Origin: Spirochaetaceae bacterium
GTDB lineage: Bacteria > Spirochaetota > Spirochaetia > Treponematales > Breznakiellaceae
DNA length: 18,540 nt
Direction of reading: 5' to 3'
NCBI GenBank assembly: GCA_031265635.1
Contig: JAISCK010000151.1
Span: forward strand, 1 to 18,540
How positions within the stretch are numbered: the stretch's first letter is position 1; the number at the start of each line of letters is the position of its first letter. Shown in pieces: positions 1 to 7,791 of this stretch. The position numbers and the translations under genes are program-made. Below the pieces are notes generated by a model. The model made no database searches. It was not told the DNA's origin and saw only the letters and a program-made list of their open reading frames with translations.

Positions 1-1
1 T

Positions 2-83
2 TGCGGCCAAGAAGACTTGAACTTCCATGCCTCTCGGCACTAGCACCTCAAGCTAGCGTGTCTACCAGTTCCACCATGGCCGC
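2..83 (-). tRNA. tRNA-Leu (anticodon GAG)
   Basis: Read on the minus strand, the sequence folds into a class II tRNA. It has a 7-bp acceptor stem (GCGGCCA with TGGCCGC), a 3-bp D stem, and an anticodon stem CTAGC/GCTAG around the loop TTGAGGT, which places GAG in the anticodon. A long variable arm (TGCC-GAGA-GGCA) follows, then a T arm with loop TTCAAGT. The long variable arm plus GAG identifies tRNA-Leu, which reads CUC and CUU codons. The discriminator base is A and the next base is also A, so CCA is not encoded and must be added after transcription. The gene lies 42 bases downstream of the last permease gene on the same strand. Confidence 0.96.
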
Positions 84-88
84 AAAGT

Positions 89-122
89 ACAGTCCCATAG
101 TAATGATTTCTCCTGGGACTGT
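89..122 (-). other. Hairpin between permease 3' end and tRNA-Leu
   Basis: A 9-bp perfect inverted repeat (ACAGTCCCA / TGGGACTGT, arms 89-97 and 114-122, 16-base loop) begins three bases beyond the permease stop codon. On the minus strand it is followed by ACTTTGCGG and not by a T tract, so it does not look like a standard intrinsic terminator. It may be an mRNA 3'-end or processing structure, which leaves open read-through into the tRNA. Confidence 0.5.
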
Positions 123-125
123 CAA

Positions 126-1070
126 TCACCGTTTGCCCTTGTCATAGGGCTGCCCTACGGCCCGGGGCGCGTAATCCTTGCCGCTAAAGATGATAAGGGT
201 AAGGAGGGTGATGAGATAGGGCAGCAGGGCGAAGAAATCCGAGGGCAGGATTTCCCGCAGGGTTCTCATGCCGCCGCTTATTACGCTCAGAACCGACGAA
301 ACGGCAAAGAGCAGGGACGAGCCAAGTATGCCTATGGGAAGCCAGCGTCCGAAGGACACCGCGGCCAGGGCTATAAAGCCGTGTCCGTTGACTGTATAGA
401 TTGTATACTGTGTCTGGGTAAGCACGAGGCAGCCGCCGGCAAGTCCGGCGAGGGCTCCCGAAACAAGCACCGCGATATAGCGTATTTTTATGACATCTAC
501 GCCGGCCGAGGCCACGGCCTGGGGATGCTCGCCGCAGGCCCGCAGTCTCAGGCCCCAGGGCCGCTTATACAGCATGAACCAGGATACGATAAGTATAACC
601 AGGGCTATCAGGGCTGTGGGATAAAAGCCCATAAAATTGGGCATGGCCCGCTTGAAAGTCCCGGAACGGTCCTGATGGAATATGACCTGGCAGAAGAACA
701 CCGTAAGTCCCGTGGAAAGAAGATTAATGCCTGTCCCCGACACTACCTGGTCGGCCCTGAGGGTGATTGAGGCAAAGGCGTGGATCAGCGAAAAAAGACA
801 GCCGAAAAAAGCCGCCAGAATCAACGCGCCGGGAATGGACACGAGGCCGGCCTGAACTTCCGTCCATCCTCCTTCTACCAGCGCCGCTTCAAGGAGCGCG
901 TGGGTTGTCGCGGCGCTCATGGCGCCTATGGCCATGAGTCCTTCCAGGGCTATATTGGTAACTCCCGACCGTTCACAGATCATGCCACCGGTGGAGGCGA
1001 TAAACAGGGGCGCCCACATCATCAGTACCGAAGAAACCTTGCTCAGTACGCTCATGATTATATCGCTCAT
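126..1070 (-). CDS. Nucleoside-type ABC transporter permease (second permease)
   Basis: This is an integral inner-membrane permease of the BPD_transp_2 (LIV/simple-sugar/nucleoside) class, expected to pair with the other permease to form the channel of a purine-nucleoside-type importer. The 314-residue product is hydrophobic throughout, with about eight or more membrane segments. Typical sequences include an early CERSGVTNIALEG stretch (family signature around NIALEGLM), the GINLLSTGL region, a cytoplasmic RACGEHPQAVASAGVD coupling segment and an ALAGLAGG motif. I chose ATG 1070 because it forms an ATGA overlap with the stop of the upstream permease and has a purine-rich stretch before it. 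A longer in-frame start at 1109 would add 13 charged residues and overlap the neighbour by about 40 bases. It is the last protein gene of the operon. Substrate is inferred from the operon. Confidence 0.92.
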   Translation of the reverse strand: MSDIIMSVLSKVSSVLMMWAPLFIASTGGMICERSGVTNIALEGLMAIGAMSAATTHALLEAALVEGGWTEVQAGLVSIPGALILAAFFGCLFSLIHAFASITLRADQVVSGTGINLLSTGLTVFFCQVIFHQDRSGTFKRAMPNFMGFYPTALIALVILIVSWFMLYKRPWGLRLRACGEHPQAVASAGVDVIKIRYIAVLVSGALAGLAGGCLVLTQTQYTIYTVNGHGFIALAAVSFGRWLPIGILGSSLLFAVSSVLSVISGGMRTLREILPSDFFALLPYLITLLTLIIFSGKDYAPRAVGQPYDKGKR

Positions 1071-2227
1071 TCCTGGTTCCCCTTTTTGGCCTTTTCTTTC
1101 ATCTGCCATTCCATAATGATTTTTACCCCGGCCCTGAGGGAAATAAACACAACCACAAGACCCTGTATGATTGAGGTGATTTCCTTGGGTATCTGCCTTG
1201 ACTGCATGAGGGGCTGGGCCGACTTGAGCATGCCAAAGAGGAGCCCCGAAAGGGCGGTTCCAGCGGCGGTACTGTTCCCGACCAGCGCGACGGCGATACC
1301 GTCAAAACCATAGCCGTCCTGGCCGCCCAGCACCCGGCCGTAGTTAAACGAACCGGTTGATACTATGGCCCCGGCAAGACCGGCAAAGGCGCCGGCTATG
1401 GCCATCGCGGTGGTGATGGAGCTGTTGACGCTGATGCCGCCGTACCGTGCCGCGTCCTTGTTAAAACCCGTAGCCCTGAGCGAATAGCCGAGCCTGGTCT
1501 TGCCCATAACAAGCCAGAAAAAGAGTATGGCAATAATGGTAAGGTAGACGCCGTAATTGAGCCGCGAACCGTTGGTCAGGTTTTCAAGCAGGGGGCTGGA
1601 CAGTTTTGCCGTATCCGGAAAATCAGGCGTCCTGAAAGTATTGGAGCCCGGTATGGCCATGGTAAAAATACGCGACCCGTAGAGGGCTATGTAGTTCATC
1701 ATGATGGTGGCAACAACTTCGGACATATTGAAACGGGCCTTAAAAAACCCCACCAGGCCGCCCCAGACCGCGCCGGCCGCCACCGCGGCAAGCACCGCCA
1801 ACTGCCAGTGCAGAAAGGGAATCCGCGGTCCGTACAATGCCACAAACTGGGCGGCCGTGAGGCCCGCTATGTACTGGCCCTCCGCTCCTATGTTAAAGAG
1901 CCCGGTCCTTCCGGCAAAACCCATGGAAAAGCCGCAGAGTATGAGCGGCATGGAAATGACCAGCCATTCGCCCACATAGCGTATGTTCCATATCCACTGG
2001 CCCTGCCGGTTCCGGGAAAGGCCGGTAACGACCTGCAGTATGGCCGAATACATGCCGGCGGGATTGCGGCCGACAAGTATCACCAGTACGGTCGCGACAA
2101 AAAAGCCCAGAAGCACAACAGCCGCCGAAACCATTCCGGCGGAACCGGTAAAAACTTCAAGTATCCTTTCGCGTATCAGGACCGGGGCGGACAGGCCGCC
2201 CTTGTTCACGCCCCCGTTGTCAGTCAT
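1067..2227 (-). CDS. Nucleoside-type ABC transporter permease (first permease)
   Basis: This is the longer of the two membrane permeases of the importer, 386 residues, in the BPD_transp_2 class. It has a short cytoplasmic N-terminus (MTDNGGVNKGG), a first membrane segment around residues 30-55 (VSAAVVLLGFFVATVLVILVG), then several more. Family-typical stretches are GLFNIGAEGQY, FKARFNMSEVVATIMMNYIALY, and the coupling segment RATGFNKDAARYGGISV followed by AGAFAGLAGA. ATG 2227 has a GGGAGGA Shine-Dalgarno sequence six bases upstream and overlaps the end of the ATPase gene by eight bases. Its own stop overlaps the start of the next permease by four bases, so the three genes are translationally coupled. 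The order and pairing match the T. pallidum PnrA locus (established knowledge). Specific substrate is inference. Confidence 0.93.
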   Translation of the reverse strand: MTDNGGVNKGGLSAPVLIRERILEVFTGSAGMVSAAVVLLGFFVATVLVILVGRNPAGMYSAILQVVTGLSRNRQGQWIWNIRYVGEWLVISMPLILCGFSMGFAGRTGLFNIGAEGQYIAGLTAAQFVALYGPRIPFLHWQLAVLAAVAAGAVWGGLVGFFKARFNMSEVVATIMMNYIALYGSRIFTMAIPGSNTFRTPDFPDTAKLSSPLLENLTNGSRLNYGVYLTIIAILFFWLVMGKTRLGYSLRATGFNKDAARYGGISVNSSITTAMAIAGAFAGLAGAIVSTGSFNYGRVLGGQDGYGFDGIAVALVGNSTAAGTALSGLLFGMLKSAQPLMQSRQIPKEITSIIQGLVVVFISLRAGVKIIMEWQMKEKAKKGNQE

Positions 2228-3755
2228 GGCTTCCTCCCGCGCCGACTCCGGCCATCATGACGCCTATTTTTCGTTCATCAGCTTCGTCCTCGTTAAGGAT
2301 GCCCACGACGGAGCCCTTGGAAACCGCGGCGATGCGGTCGCAGAGATTGAGGATTTCGTCAAGTTCAAAAGAAACAAGAAGCACCGCCTTGCCCTTGTCC
2401 CGTTCCCCTATGATACGCCGGTGTATGTACTCTATGGCGCCTACATCAAGGCCCCTTGTGGGCTGGGATACGATGAGCAGGGCCGGAGACAGGTCTATCT
2501 CCCTGGCGATGATGGCTTTCTGCTGATTGCCCCCGGACATTGATTTTGCCAGGGTGGCGGGTCCTCCGCCTGAACGTATGTCAAACTGGTCTATCAAGTC
2601 CCTGGCGTGGTTAAACACCGCGGGAAAATTCAAAAAACCTATCCGGTTGGAAAAAGGGGCCCTGCGAAAACTCTTGAGAATGAGGTTCTCGTCAAGCCTG
2701 AAATCAAGAATGAGGCCGTGCCGGTGCCTGTCCTCAGGGACCAGACCTATGCCGCCTTCGTTCCGGTTTCGTATGCTTTCATGGGAAATATCCGTTCCGT
2801 TAAAAAATATGCGGCCGGATTTAACCGGCAGGAGCCCCGCGATGGCGGCCACAAGCTCGGACTGGCCGTTGCCGTCAACGCCCGCTATGCCCACGACCTC
2901 TCCTTCCCGCACATCCACCGAAAGGTTCTGTACCGCCGGTACGCCCTTGGCGCCGATGACCGTAAGGTTTTCTATACGGAGTACCTCTTTGCCGGGCACG
3001 GCTTTCTTTTTTTCAATCCTGAAATTAACCGAATGCCCGACCATCATCTCGGCAAGCTGGCTCTCGCCGGTCCCGGCGACTTCGACCGTACCCACCGACT
3101 TGCCCCGCCTGAGTACCGTACAGCGGTCGGCGGCGGCCTTTATTTCCCTGAGCTTGTGGGTGATAAAGACTATGGTTTTTTTCTCGGCCTTGAGCCTCGC
3201 GAATATATCGAGGAGTTCGTCTATTTCCTGGGGGGTAAGCACCGCGGTAGGTTCGTCAAAAATCAGTATGCCGGCGTTGCGGTACAGTATCTTGAGTATC
3301 TCAACCCGCTGCTGCATGCCTACGGTGATGTCCTCAATAAGGTCCCTGGGGTTTACCGCGAGGCCGTAGCGCTCCGACAGTTCCGCCACCTTTCTTTCGG
3401 CCGAGGGAAGATCGAGGTTTCCCAGGGGGTCCTTGGGCTCAAGACCCAGGACTATGTTTTCGGTAACGGTAAAGTTATGAACCAGTTTGAAGTGCTGGTG
3501 CACCATGCCGATGCCGAGGGCGGTGGCGTCGTTGGGGTTCCGTATCTCCACGGGTTTGCCCCGTATCCTGATGCTGCCGCCGTCAGGTTCGTAAAGGCCG
3601 AAGAGTACGGACATGAGGGTGGATTTGCCGGCGCCGTTTTCTCCCAGGAGGGCATGAACCTCGCCCTCCCTTACCTCAAGAAAAACCTTGTCGTTGGCGA
3701 TGATTCCGGGAAAAATTTTCGTGATTTCCAGCATCTCAATCGCGGGATCAGGCAT
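2220..3755 (-). CDS. ABC importer ATPase with two nucleotide-binding domains (nucleoside/simple-sugar type)
   Basis: This 511-residue cytoplasmic ATPase drives the importer and has two ABC domains in one chain, as in the RbsA/MglA/YufO family. The N-terminal domain has Walker A GENGAGKST (residues 38-46), a Q-loop in the MVHQHF stretch, a divergent signature ITVGMQQR and Walker B ILIFDEPTAVL, with an H-loop in VFITHK. The C-terminal domain has a degenerate Walker A (GVDGNGQSEL), a good signature SMSGGNQQK and a Walker-B-like LLIVSQPTRGLD lacking the catalytic DE pair. This asymmetry is normal for the family. ATG 3755 has AGGAGGG six bases upstream. It is separated from the upstream lipoprotein gene by 97 bases containing a strong hairpin and overlaps the downstream permease gene by eight bases. 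Confidence 0.96.
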   Translation of the reverse strand: MPDPAIEMLEITKIFPGIIANDKVFLEVREGEVHALLGENGAGKSTLMSVLFGLYEPDGGSIRIRGKPVEIRNPNDATALGIGMVHQHFKLVHNFTVTENIVLGLEPKDPLGNLDLPSAERKVAELSERYGLAVNPRDLIEDITVGMQQRVEILKILYRNAGILIFDEPTAVLTPQEIDELLDIFARLKAEKKTIVFITHKLREIKAAADRCTVLRRGKSVGTVEVAGTGESQLAEMMVGHSVNFRIEKKKAVPGKEVLRIENLTVIGAKGVPAVQNLSVDVREGEVVGIAGVDGNGQSELVAAIAGLLPVKSGRIFFNGTDISHESIRNRNEGGIGLVPEDRHRHGLILDFRLDENLILKSFRRAPFSNRIGFLNFPAVFNHARDLIDQFDIRSGGGPATLAKSMSGGNQQKAIIAREIDLSPALLIVSQPTRGLDVGAIEYIHRRIIGERDKGKAVLLVSFELDEILNLCDRIAAVSKGSVVGILNEDEADERKIGVMMAGVGAGGSHD

Positions 3756-3793
3756 CCGTACCCTCCTTTGCCTATCGGCTCATTGAGACATTG

Positions 3794-3827
3794 GACTTGT
3801 CCTGAAACCGGGGTTTCAGGACAAGTC
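3794..3827 (-). other. Perfect 16-bp inverted repeat between lipoprotein and ATPase genes
   Basis: Arms GACTTGTCCTGAAACC (3794-3809) and its exact complement (3812-3827) flank a two-base centre; in RNA this would be a 15-bp stem with a four-base loop. On the minus strand no T tract follows, so in the operon's direction it resembles a stabilising or attenuating stem-loop. That would favour excess lipoprotein mRNA over the downstream genes, a common arrangement in binding-protein operons. On the plus strand it is followed by TGTTTTT and would resemble a terminator facing the operon, perhaps stopping antisense transcription. Confidence 0.75.
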
Positions 3828-3852
3828 TGTTTTTAAACCGGCAAACAGCCTG

Positions 3853-4956
3853 TTAATCGTCTTTGGCGGCAAGGCCCTGGGGGAAGCCCGGAAGCCTTCT
3901 GGCTTCAGCATAGGTAGGGGCAACCTTGATTTCCCCTGAAATTATCCTGGCCCGTACCTGTTCAAGAGTATCGGTGATGTCTTTGGTCATCGCGCTGTTG
4001 GCGGCGGAATAGCCCACGCCGTCCTGCTTGAGATCAAAGGTGATGGTCTCGCCCCTGAAACTTCCGTCCCTGAGAGCGTTAAGGGCATAGATCGTGCTGG
4101 ACTCTACCTTCTTGAGCATGCTGGTCAGCACCGCCGATTCCGAGCCGGCGTAGAGTCCGTCCTCGTACTGGTCCGAATCAACGCCTATGGCCCAGATATT
4201 CCTCCCCTGGGCACGGTATTCCTTGGCCTGGGCAATGGTGCCGCCGCCCGAAGCGCCGGCCGCCGAATAGATGGCGTAGACGCCTGAGTCATACCAGTTC
4301 TTGGCCTGGGCTTTGGCGAGTTCCGGCTTGCCCCAGTCGCCGACATAGTAATCATCGATCCGGGCATTGGGGAATACCGAAAGTATGCCCTGTATATAAC
4401 CTACCTCAAATTTGGTGATGGTAGCGCCGGCTACACCGCCTATAAAGCCGAAGCGGGGATTGGCTATGTTGTCGGCTTTGGCTTTGAGGGCCGCGGCGAC
4501 GCCGACAAGGTAGGACCCTTCATGCTCGGCGTATATGGCCTGGAGTACATTGGGAAGCACAACCGAGTCTACGTCAACAATCATGTAATTCTGGTCCGGA
4601 TTCTGGCCCGCCACTTCGGACAGGGAGGCGGCAAAGGTAAAACCCGTGGTTATGATGAGATCGTACTGTTCGTCGGTGGCCTGCTGTATATTGGGAACAT
4701 ACATATCCTGGGACTGGGCGGTAACAAAGTCATAGGCGGAACCCCTCTTGGTCTGATTGGCCCAGGTATCGCCGTAAAACTGGAGTATGCCCCTCCAGGC
4801 CGCGGCGTTAAAGGATTTGTCGTCAATGCCCGTGGCGTCGGTAAGCAGCCTTACCGTAATCTCGCCGGAACCCCCGCCCCCAGAAGTCTGCCTGGTACAA
4901 CCCGCCGCGAATACCGCGAGAATACCGCAAAACACCAACAGCGCTACTTTTTTCAT
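3853..4956 (-). CDS. pnrA: BMP-family substrate-binding lipoprotein (PnrA/TmpC-like purine nucleoside receptor)
   Basis: This 367-residue lipoprotein is the substrate-binding component of the importer, anchored to a membrane facing the periplasm. It starts with a charged end and hydrophobic stretch (residues 4-18), then a lipobox AAGC with the lipidated cysteine at residue 20 and a Gly/Ser-rich linker. The body matches the BMP/PnrA family: ATGIDDKSFN (41-50), the IVDVD strand (126-130), FGFIGGVAGATI (169-180), WAIGVDSD (255-262) and VLTSMLKKVE (276-285), regions that surround the nucleoside site in known PnrA structures. ATG 4956 has TAGGAGGA about five bases upstream. It is the first gene of the operon and divergent from the first MalT-like regulator. 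Purine nucleosides are the most likely substrate from the family and gene order. I cannot exclude another nucleoside-like ligand. Confidence 0.93.
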   Translation of the reverse strand: MKKVALLVFCGILAVFAAGCTRQTSGGGGSGEITVRLLTDATGIDDKSFNAAAWRGILQFYGDTWANQTKRGSAYDFVTAQSQDMYVPNIQQATDEQYDLIITTGFTFAASLSEVAGQNPDQNYMIVDVDSVVLPNVLQAIYAEHEGSYLVGVAAALKAKADNIANPRFGFIGGVAGATITKFEVGYIQGILSVFPNARIDDYYVGDWGKPELAKAQAKNWYDSGVYAIYSAAGASGGGTIAQAKEYRAQGRNIWAIGVDSDQYEDGLYAGSESAVLTSMLKKVESSTIYALNALRDGSFRGETITFDLKQDGVGYSAANSAMTKDITDTLEQVRARIISGEIKVAPTYAEARRLPGFPQGLAAKDD

Positions 4957-5031
4957 ACTTTCCTCCTAAAATAATGGGCGGCGCAGGCCGCCATAGTATA
5001 CCTAACAATGTAGAACATAACGGTTTTTATT

Positions 5032-5060
5032 AGCATAAATCCCTTTGAAAATACAGTCAA
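5032..5060 (-). promoter_or_regulatory. Probable sigma-70 promoter of the nucleoside importer operon
   Basis: On the minus strand, TTGACT (5055-5060) and TATGCT (5032-5037) are separated by 17 bases, five and four matches to the respective consensus hexamers. Transcription would begin near 5025 and give a leader of about 70 bases before the lipoprotein ATG at 4956. A second -10-like TATACT lies at 4995-5000 but lacks a good -35. Confidence 0.5.
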
Positions 5061-5107
5061 GGACAGGCTGCGGGACTTTTGGAACCGACTGAAAAAAACC
5101 TTTGGCA

Positions 5108-5137
5108 TTGACAGAAACAGCCAATAGAGGGTATTAT
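5108..5137 (+). promoter_or_regulatory. Probable sigma-70 promoter of the first MalT-like regulator
   Basis: A perfect -35 hexamer TTGACA (5108-5113) is followed after 18 bases by TATTAT (5132-5137), a five-of-six -10 match. Transcription would start around 5144 and give a leader of about 38 bases before ATG 5182. The -10 lies inside a 20-base dyad, which suggests repression or autoregulation. Confidence 0.6.
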
Positions 5138-5150
5138 CTAAAAATAATAC
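5131..5150. promoter_or_regulatory. Candidate operator: dyad GTATTAT-N6-ATAATAC
   Basis: A perfect 7-bp inverted repeat with a six-base spacer overlaps the -10 and the likely start point of the rightward promoter. Its size and position fit a dimeric repressor site. A direct repeat AATATA-GTAC-AATATA follows at 5161-5176. AT-rich promoters can produce such dyads by chance, so the operator assignment is tentative. Confidence 0.4.
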
Positions 5151-5181
5151 ATCTTTCATTAATATAGTACAATATACCGGT

Positions 5182-7776
5182 ATGACTAACGAACTGTTTC
5201 ACAGCAATGTTCCCATAGCAGACGGCAACCAGGCATACCTGGAACGGCCCCGTCTTGACCTGCTGCTGGAAAAGGCCGTTAAATACCCGGCGGTCATCAT
5301 AAACGCCGGCGCCGGGTACGGAAAAACCCGTGCCGTCTACTCCTTTGTAAGGGCGTTCAATGTCAGAACAGCCTGGATACAGCTTTCAGGAAGGGACAAT
5401 TTCGGCGATCATTTCTGGGAAAATTTTACCCTGGCCATATCAAGCATAAACAGGGAAATCGCCTTCCGCCTTGCCGGGATGGATTTTCCGGCCACGGAAC
5501 GGCAGTTTGAGCGTTACATCAGGATACCCATGGCCCAGGTGGTTCCCACGGATAAATACATCGTTGTTTACGACGATCTGCACCTTGTCAACGACAAGAC
5601 CGTGCTGCGCTTTATGGAACATTGTATTACCTCCCCTTTCCCCAACATAACTTCGATTATCATTTCCAGAACGGAGCCGCCCCTTAATCTTATGGGAATG
5701 GAATCAAAGGGCCTCCTGGCGCGCATCACCGAAGAGCAGTTCCGCTTTACCCAGGAAGAAATGGTTTCCTACTTCCGCCTGATCGGCGTCAATCCCCTTC
5801 CCCAGACCGCCGCCGCCGTTTACAGGGATACCGAAGGCTGGGCCTTTGCCATTCACCTGGCGGGGCTTTCCCTTAAAAAAGGGGGTCCGGCCAGGGCCGG
5901 GGAAACCAGCTATGTCCCTTCGGCCATAAGGCCCAATATCTTCAAGTTGATTGAAAGCGAGGTCATGGCGCCCCTGAGCGAAGCGCTGCGGCGCTTTCTC
6001 ATCAAGCTCTCCCTTGTTGAACAACTGTCGCCGGACCTCTTAACCGAAATAGCCCGCGGCCCGGACGAAGGCCCAGGCCCAGGCGGGGAACAGGCGCCGG
6101 AACTCATAGCGCGGATGGAAGCCATGGGGTCGTATATCCATTTCGACACCTATCTTAACGTCTACAGTATTCACCACCTCTTTCTGGATTACCTGACAGG
6201 CAGGCAGGGCGATTTAAGCGAAAGGGAAAAACAGGATGTGTGGAAAAAAGCCTCCGCCTGGTGCGAGGCCAACAACCAGAAGATGGACGCCGTAGCCTAC
6301 TGCGAAAAGGCCGGGGACTACAACAGCATCACCAGGATACTTTACGCCCTTCCCCTGATACTGCCTACCCGCATAGCGCGCTTTGTGCTTGATCTTCTGG
6401 ACCGTTCCCCTCCGGATATCTACCGGCAGTATCCCGCCAACATACTTCTTCGCAGCCGCCTCCTTATCAGCCTCAGCCGTTTTGAACAGATCCGGGAAGA
6501 ACTGCTCCAGGTCCTTCCCTCCCTCAAAGAGCTGCCGGAAAGCTCCGAAAAACACCGCATCCTCATGGGCTGCAACATCAACCTTGGCTTTATCGGCTTC
6601 ATCGACTCCCTCTACACAAAACACTATGACTTCACGGGGTTTTTCAAGGAGGCCGCCGGGGAAAGCGCGTTAATGGGCGGCTATACCAGCAGGCCGTCGG
6701 CCAACGGCACTACCATGAGTGCCTACGCGTGCAGGGTTGCGGACGGACAGCCCGAAAACATGGAAAAAATGTTCGCCGTTCTGCAGGAAATAGTTCCGTA
6801 CGCGGTTACGGCCATGACAGGCTGCCTGTCCGGGATGTACGAGCTTGCCAGGGGCGAATACGCTTTTTTCCGGGGCGATGCCGCCAGGGCTGAAATATAC
6901 CTGCAGGAAGGGTTTCGCAGGGCGCGCGAATACGATCAGTACGAAATCGAAAACCGGGCGCTGTTTTATCTTCTCCGTATCTATGTAAGCCGGGCCGACA
7001 TGAAAAAAACCGGGGATGTTTTGCGGCTCCTGGAAGAGGAACTTGACCAGTCCTCTTTCCTGACCCGTTATACGTACTACGACATTGATATCGGCTGGTA
7101 TTACATCCAGACCGGCAGGCCGGGCCAGGCCGCGTCCTGGCTTAAAAACGATTATGAAGAAAGCGGCCTCAACAACCGGGTCCAGGGTCTTGAAAAACTG
7201 GTGCGGGCAAAGTTCTTCCTGGGCGAAAAACGCTGGCCCGCCTCGCTTGCCGCCCTGGAAAACCGGGAGGATGTGGAGCCCCTTCTTTTCGGAAAGATTG
7301 AACTGAAAGCCCTCGAAGCGGTCTGCCGCTACCAGGCGCGGGATAAAGAAGGGGCCTTCGGGGCGCTCGCCGAAGCGTACACTCTCGCGGTCCCGGCGGG
7401 CGCTTTCTTTCCCTTCGCCGAACTGGGCAGGGACATGCGGACGCTGACCGCGGCGGCGCTCAAGCAGCACCACCCCGCCATTCCGGCCAGGGATATGGAG
7501 CGGCTCAACCGGGAAGCGTCCCAGTACGCGAAAAAACTGGGGTTCCTTCTTGGACAGGAGGGCCGCAAAGCGCCGGGAGAAGGGACCGCCCTGTCCCGGC
7601 GGGAAACAGAGGTGCTCAAACGATTATCCGAGGGCCTTACACGGGGGGAAATCGCGAAAATTTCCTCAATTTCGGTTAATACCGTAAAAAGCGTGATACG
7701 AAGCGTGTATAATAAATTAGGGGCAATAAACCGCGCCGACGCGGTACGAATCGCCACGGAGAAAAATATTTTATAA
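5182..7776 (+). CDS. MalT-like LuxR-family ATP-dependent transcriptional regulator (first copy)
   Basis: This 864-residue protein has the layout of the MalT/LAL-type STAND regulators. Walker A GAGYGKT is at residues 43-49, a Walker-B-like YIVVYDDLH at 126-134, then winged-helix and long helical TPR-like sensor regions through roughly 350-790, and a LuxR-type DNA-binding domain at about 803-864 (LSRRETEVLKRLSEGLTRGEIAK, then NTVKSVIRSVYNKLGAINRADAV). Such proteins usually oligomerise on ATP and inducer binding and activate transcription. The inducer is not deducible here. ATG 5182 is the only workable start: no GTG or TTG lies just upstream in frame, and the N-terminal distance to Walker A fits the family, but there is no Shine-Dalgarno sequence. 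A similar regulator follows 15 bases downstream, and the nucleoside importer operon diverges from it. Confidence 0.93.
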   Translation: MTNELFHSNVPIADGNQAYLERPRLDLLLEKAVKYPAVIINAGAGYGKTRAVYSFVRAFNVRTAWIQLSGRDNFGDHFWENFTLAISSINREIAFRLAGMDFPATERQFERYIRIPMAQVVPTDKYIVVYDDLHLVNDKTVLRFMEHCITSPFPNITSIIISRTEPPLNLMGMESKGLLARITEEQFRFTQEEMVSYFRLIGVNPLPQTAAAVYRDTEGWAFAIHLAGLSLKKGGPARAGETSYVPSAIRPNIFKLIESEVMAPLSEALRRFLIKLSLVEQLSPDLLTEIARGPDEGPGPGGEQAPELIARMEAMGSYIHFDTYLNVYSIHHLFLDYLTGRQGDLSEREKQDVWKKASAWCEANNQKMDAVAYCEKAGDYNSITRILYALPLILPTRIARFVLDLLDRSPPDIYRQYPANILLRSRLLISLSRFEQIREELLQVLPSLKELPESSEKHRILMGCNINLGFIGFIDSLYTKHYDFTGFFKEAAGESALMGGYTSRPSANGTTMSAYACRVADGQPENMEKMFAVLQEIVPYAVTAMTGCLSGMYELARGEYAFFRGDAARAEIYLQEGFRRAREYDQYEIENRALFYLLRIYVSRADMKKTGDVLRLLEEELDQSSFLTRYTYYDIDIGWYYIQTGRPGQAASWLKNDYEESGLNNRVQGLEKLVRAKFFLGEKRWPASLAALENREDVEPLLFGKIELKALEAVCRYQARDKEGAFGALAEAYTLAVPAGAFFPFAELGRDMRTLTAAALKQHHPAIPARDMERLNREASQYAKKLGFLLGQEGRKAPGEGTALSRRETEVLKRLSEGLTRGEIAKISSISVNTVKSVIRSVYNKLGAINRADAVRIATEKNIL

Positions 7777-7791
7777 CAAAAGGATACGGAG

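Noticed and set aside
2607..3836. Long plus-strand open frame (409 codons) and a 280-codon one at 2527-3369
   Set aside because: Both lie antisense to the well-recognised double ATPase gene and show no family motifs; they follow from its codon composition.
5108..5181. MalT-box (GGGGAKGAGG) sites for the MalT-like proteins
   Set aside because: No such G-rich decamer is present in the divergent region; these regulators probably recognise something else.
6670..7473. 267-codon minus-strand open frame, and a 249-codon one at 9553-10302
   Set aside because: Both are antisense to the two MalT-like regulators, whose motifs are clear in the plus frame; no motifs or ribosome sites were seen for them.
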